From the NCBI GenBank assembly GCA_003614735.1, contig KZ992529.1:1-34558 (forward strand): 34,558 nucleotides of DNA. The letters run 5' to 3'. The notes below the pieces were generated by a model, which worked only from the letters and a program-made list of their open reading frames with translations, was not told where the DNA came from and searched no databases. The DNA is from Thamnocephalis sphaerospora. Its lineage: Eukaryota; Zoopagomycota; Zoopagomycetes; Zoopagales; Sigmoideomycetaceae. Of the stretch, positions 33,797-34,558 are shown one piece after another. The position numbers and the translations under genes were made by a program. Each line of letters opens with the position of its first letter. Within the stretch, counting starts at the first letter, position 1.

Positions 33797-34558
33797 ATGC
33801 GTTACATGCGCATATTTCTTGCATCTGCCGGCGCTGCCGCGCTGGCCATCGGATGTCATGGCGCCAAGACTGCCGGCACCCATGCGCCAATGGCTGCACT
33901 CGATCAGATGGAGATTTGGCAGACGCAGCAGCGCCTAGCTGATGTGCTTCCCAAAGAAGAGTCCAAGCTGCCGTCACCATCGGTGAGCCCTAAGCCAAGC
34001 AGTACACCAAAAGATGTGTGGGCCATCATCATGGACGCGCAGCATCGCTTTGTCAACGAGATTGTGGCGATTACTCGCGGACCACCGCGAAAGTTCTCAA
34101 AGATGCTGATTCGTCGCGTTGCAGCAAGCATGCCAGCCGAGGTGCGCGCTGTGCAGCAAAGGTCGCAAAACTCTTCGCAGCTTCCCATGGCTTTTAGCAT
34201 GCTGGCGGATAAGAACAAGCTGCTTGCCTGGCTGAAAAAGTCACTCAACGTGCTCATGTATCCGGTGATGAACTCTCTGCTGCCGGCCATGCGCGCTGCT
34301 CGCAAGCTGCTCGCCACTGACCTAGGAAACATCGGAAAGACCGTTATTGAGGCGCTCGTCCTAGGAAAACCCCGCGAGCAATGGCAACCTGTACTGCAGC
34401 GGATGATTGGGCGCGCAATTGAGCGCAACTCGCTGGCAATGCTGAAGACTGTCAAGGAAAAGCTACAAGAGAATGTACCCAAGGCTTTGATGGAGATCTT
34501 TGTGGACGGTGCTGGAATGAGCAACGAGCTTTTCGGCATGTCTGCGCTAGTCGACGTC
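33797..34558 (+). CDS. Secreted helical protein of unknown family, C-terminus beyond window
   Basis: The frame is open from the ATG at 33797 to the window edge (254 codons, no stop), so the gene is partial. A signal peptide is seen at about residues 1-20 (MRYMRIFLASAGAAALAIG). It is followed by a short Gln-rich segment (MEIWQTQQRLADVLP), a Pro/Ser spacer, and long helical, Arg/Lys- and Met-rich sequence (KFSKMLIRRVAASMP, LNVLMYPVMNSLLPAM, VLQRMIGRAIERNSLAML). No known domain is recognised. Order of parts (signal peptide, Gln-rich stretch, spacer, basic helices) is like the neighbour at 32093-33382, but I could not align them convincingly. They may be diverged tandem duplicates or simply two exported proteins. 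Confidence 0.8.
   Translation, partial: MRYMRIFLASAGAAALAIGCHGAKTAGTHAPMAALDQMEIWQTQQRLADVLPKEESKLPSPSVSPKPSSTPKDVWAIIMDAQHRFVNEIVAITRGPPRKFSKMLIRRVAASMPAEVRAVQQRSQNSSQLPMAFSMLADKNKLLAWLKKSLNVLMYPVMNSLLPAMRAARKLLATDLGNIGKTVIEALVLGKPREQWQPVLQRMIGRAIERNSLAMLKTVKEKLQENVPKALMEIFVDGAGMSNELFGMSALVDV

Overview
The window reads as nuclear DNA of a fungus, probably an early-diverging, intron-rich lineage with a compact genome. I see about fifteen protein genes. Several are cut by many short introns (about 53-93 bp, mostly GT-AG, often with a CTAAC or CTGAC branch-like element). The protein set is fungal: a tricalbin with an SMP domain and six C2 domains, a DUG2-type fusion of WD repeats with an M20 peptidase, an NIT2-type omega-amidase, a GPI-type Pro/Ser-rich wall protein, secreted lipase and GH16 enzymes, and two prolyl 4-hydroxylases. 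The kingdom is well supported by gene content; the early-diverging placement is inference. I resolved splice junctions by hand, requiring continuous reading frame and family similarity across each junction.

Layout. 1-2506: a tRNA-Phe(GAA) at 439-511 in otherwise gene-poor DNA. 2507-7841 (+): tricalbin, 12 exons, 1505 residues. 8061-13084 (all -): questin-oxidase-like protein, Pro-rich GPI-type wall protein, and class 3 lipase. 13766-14331 (-): a doubtful small gene. 14428-15309 (-): GH16 hydrolase, divergent from a macro-domain-like gene (15559-16452, +), which converges on the omega-amidase (16525-18050, -). 18466-19614 (-): prolyl 4-hydroxylase A with a KEEL C-terminus. 20673-23235 (+): AFG2B/SPATA5L1-like double AAA ATPase, converging on an EVE-domain protein (23308-24522, -), which lies 73 bp downstream of DUG2 (24596-27780, -). 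After about 2.5 kb without a recognisable gene come a 71-residue tail-anchored-type protein (30275-30490, +), prolyl 4-hydroxylase B (30829-31746, +), and two secreted helical proteins of unknown family (32093-33382 and 33797 to the window edge, +).

How the genes relate. There is no operon-like pathway. Two themes recur: glutathione and glutamine-derived metabolism (DUG2 degrades glutathione; the NIT2 type hydrolyses alpha-ketoglutaramate), and secretory or cell-surface functions (GH16, lipase, GPI protein, two P4Hs, two unknown secreted proteins). The most unusual observations are four GC-AG introns concentrated in NIT2 and DUG2, a 16-nt microexon in NIT2, the split C-termini of the two P4Hs together with a small neighbour resembling their membrane segment, and the pair of secreted orphans at the right edge. 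I found no CRISPR array, transposon or defence system.
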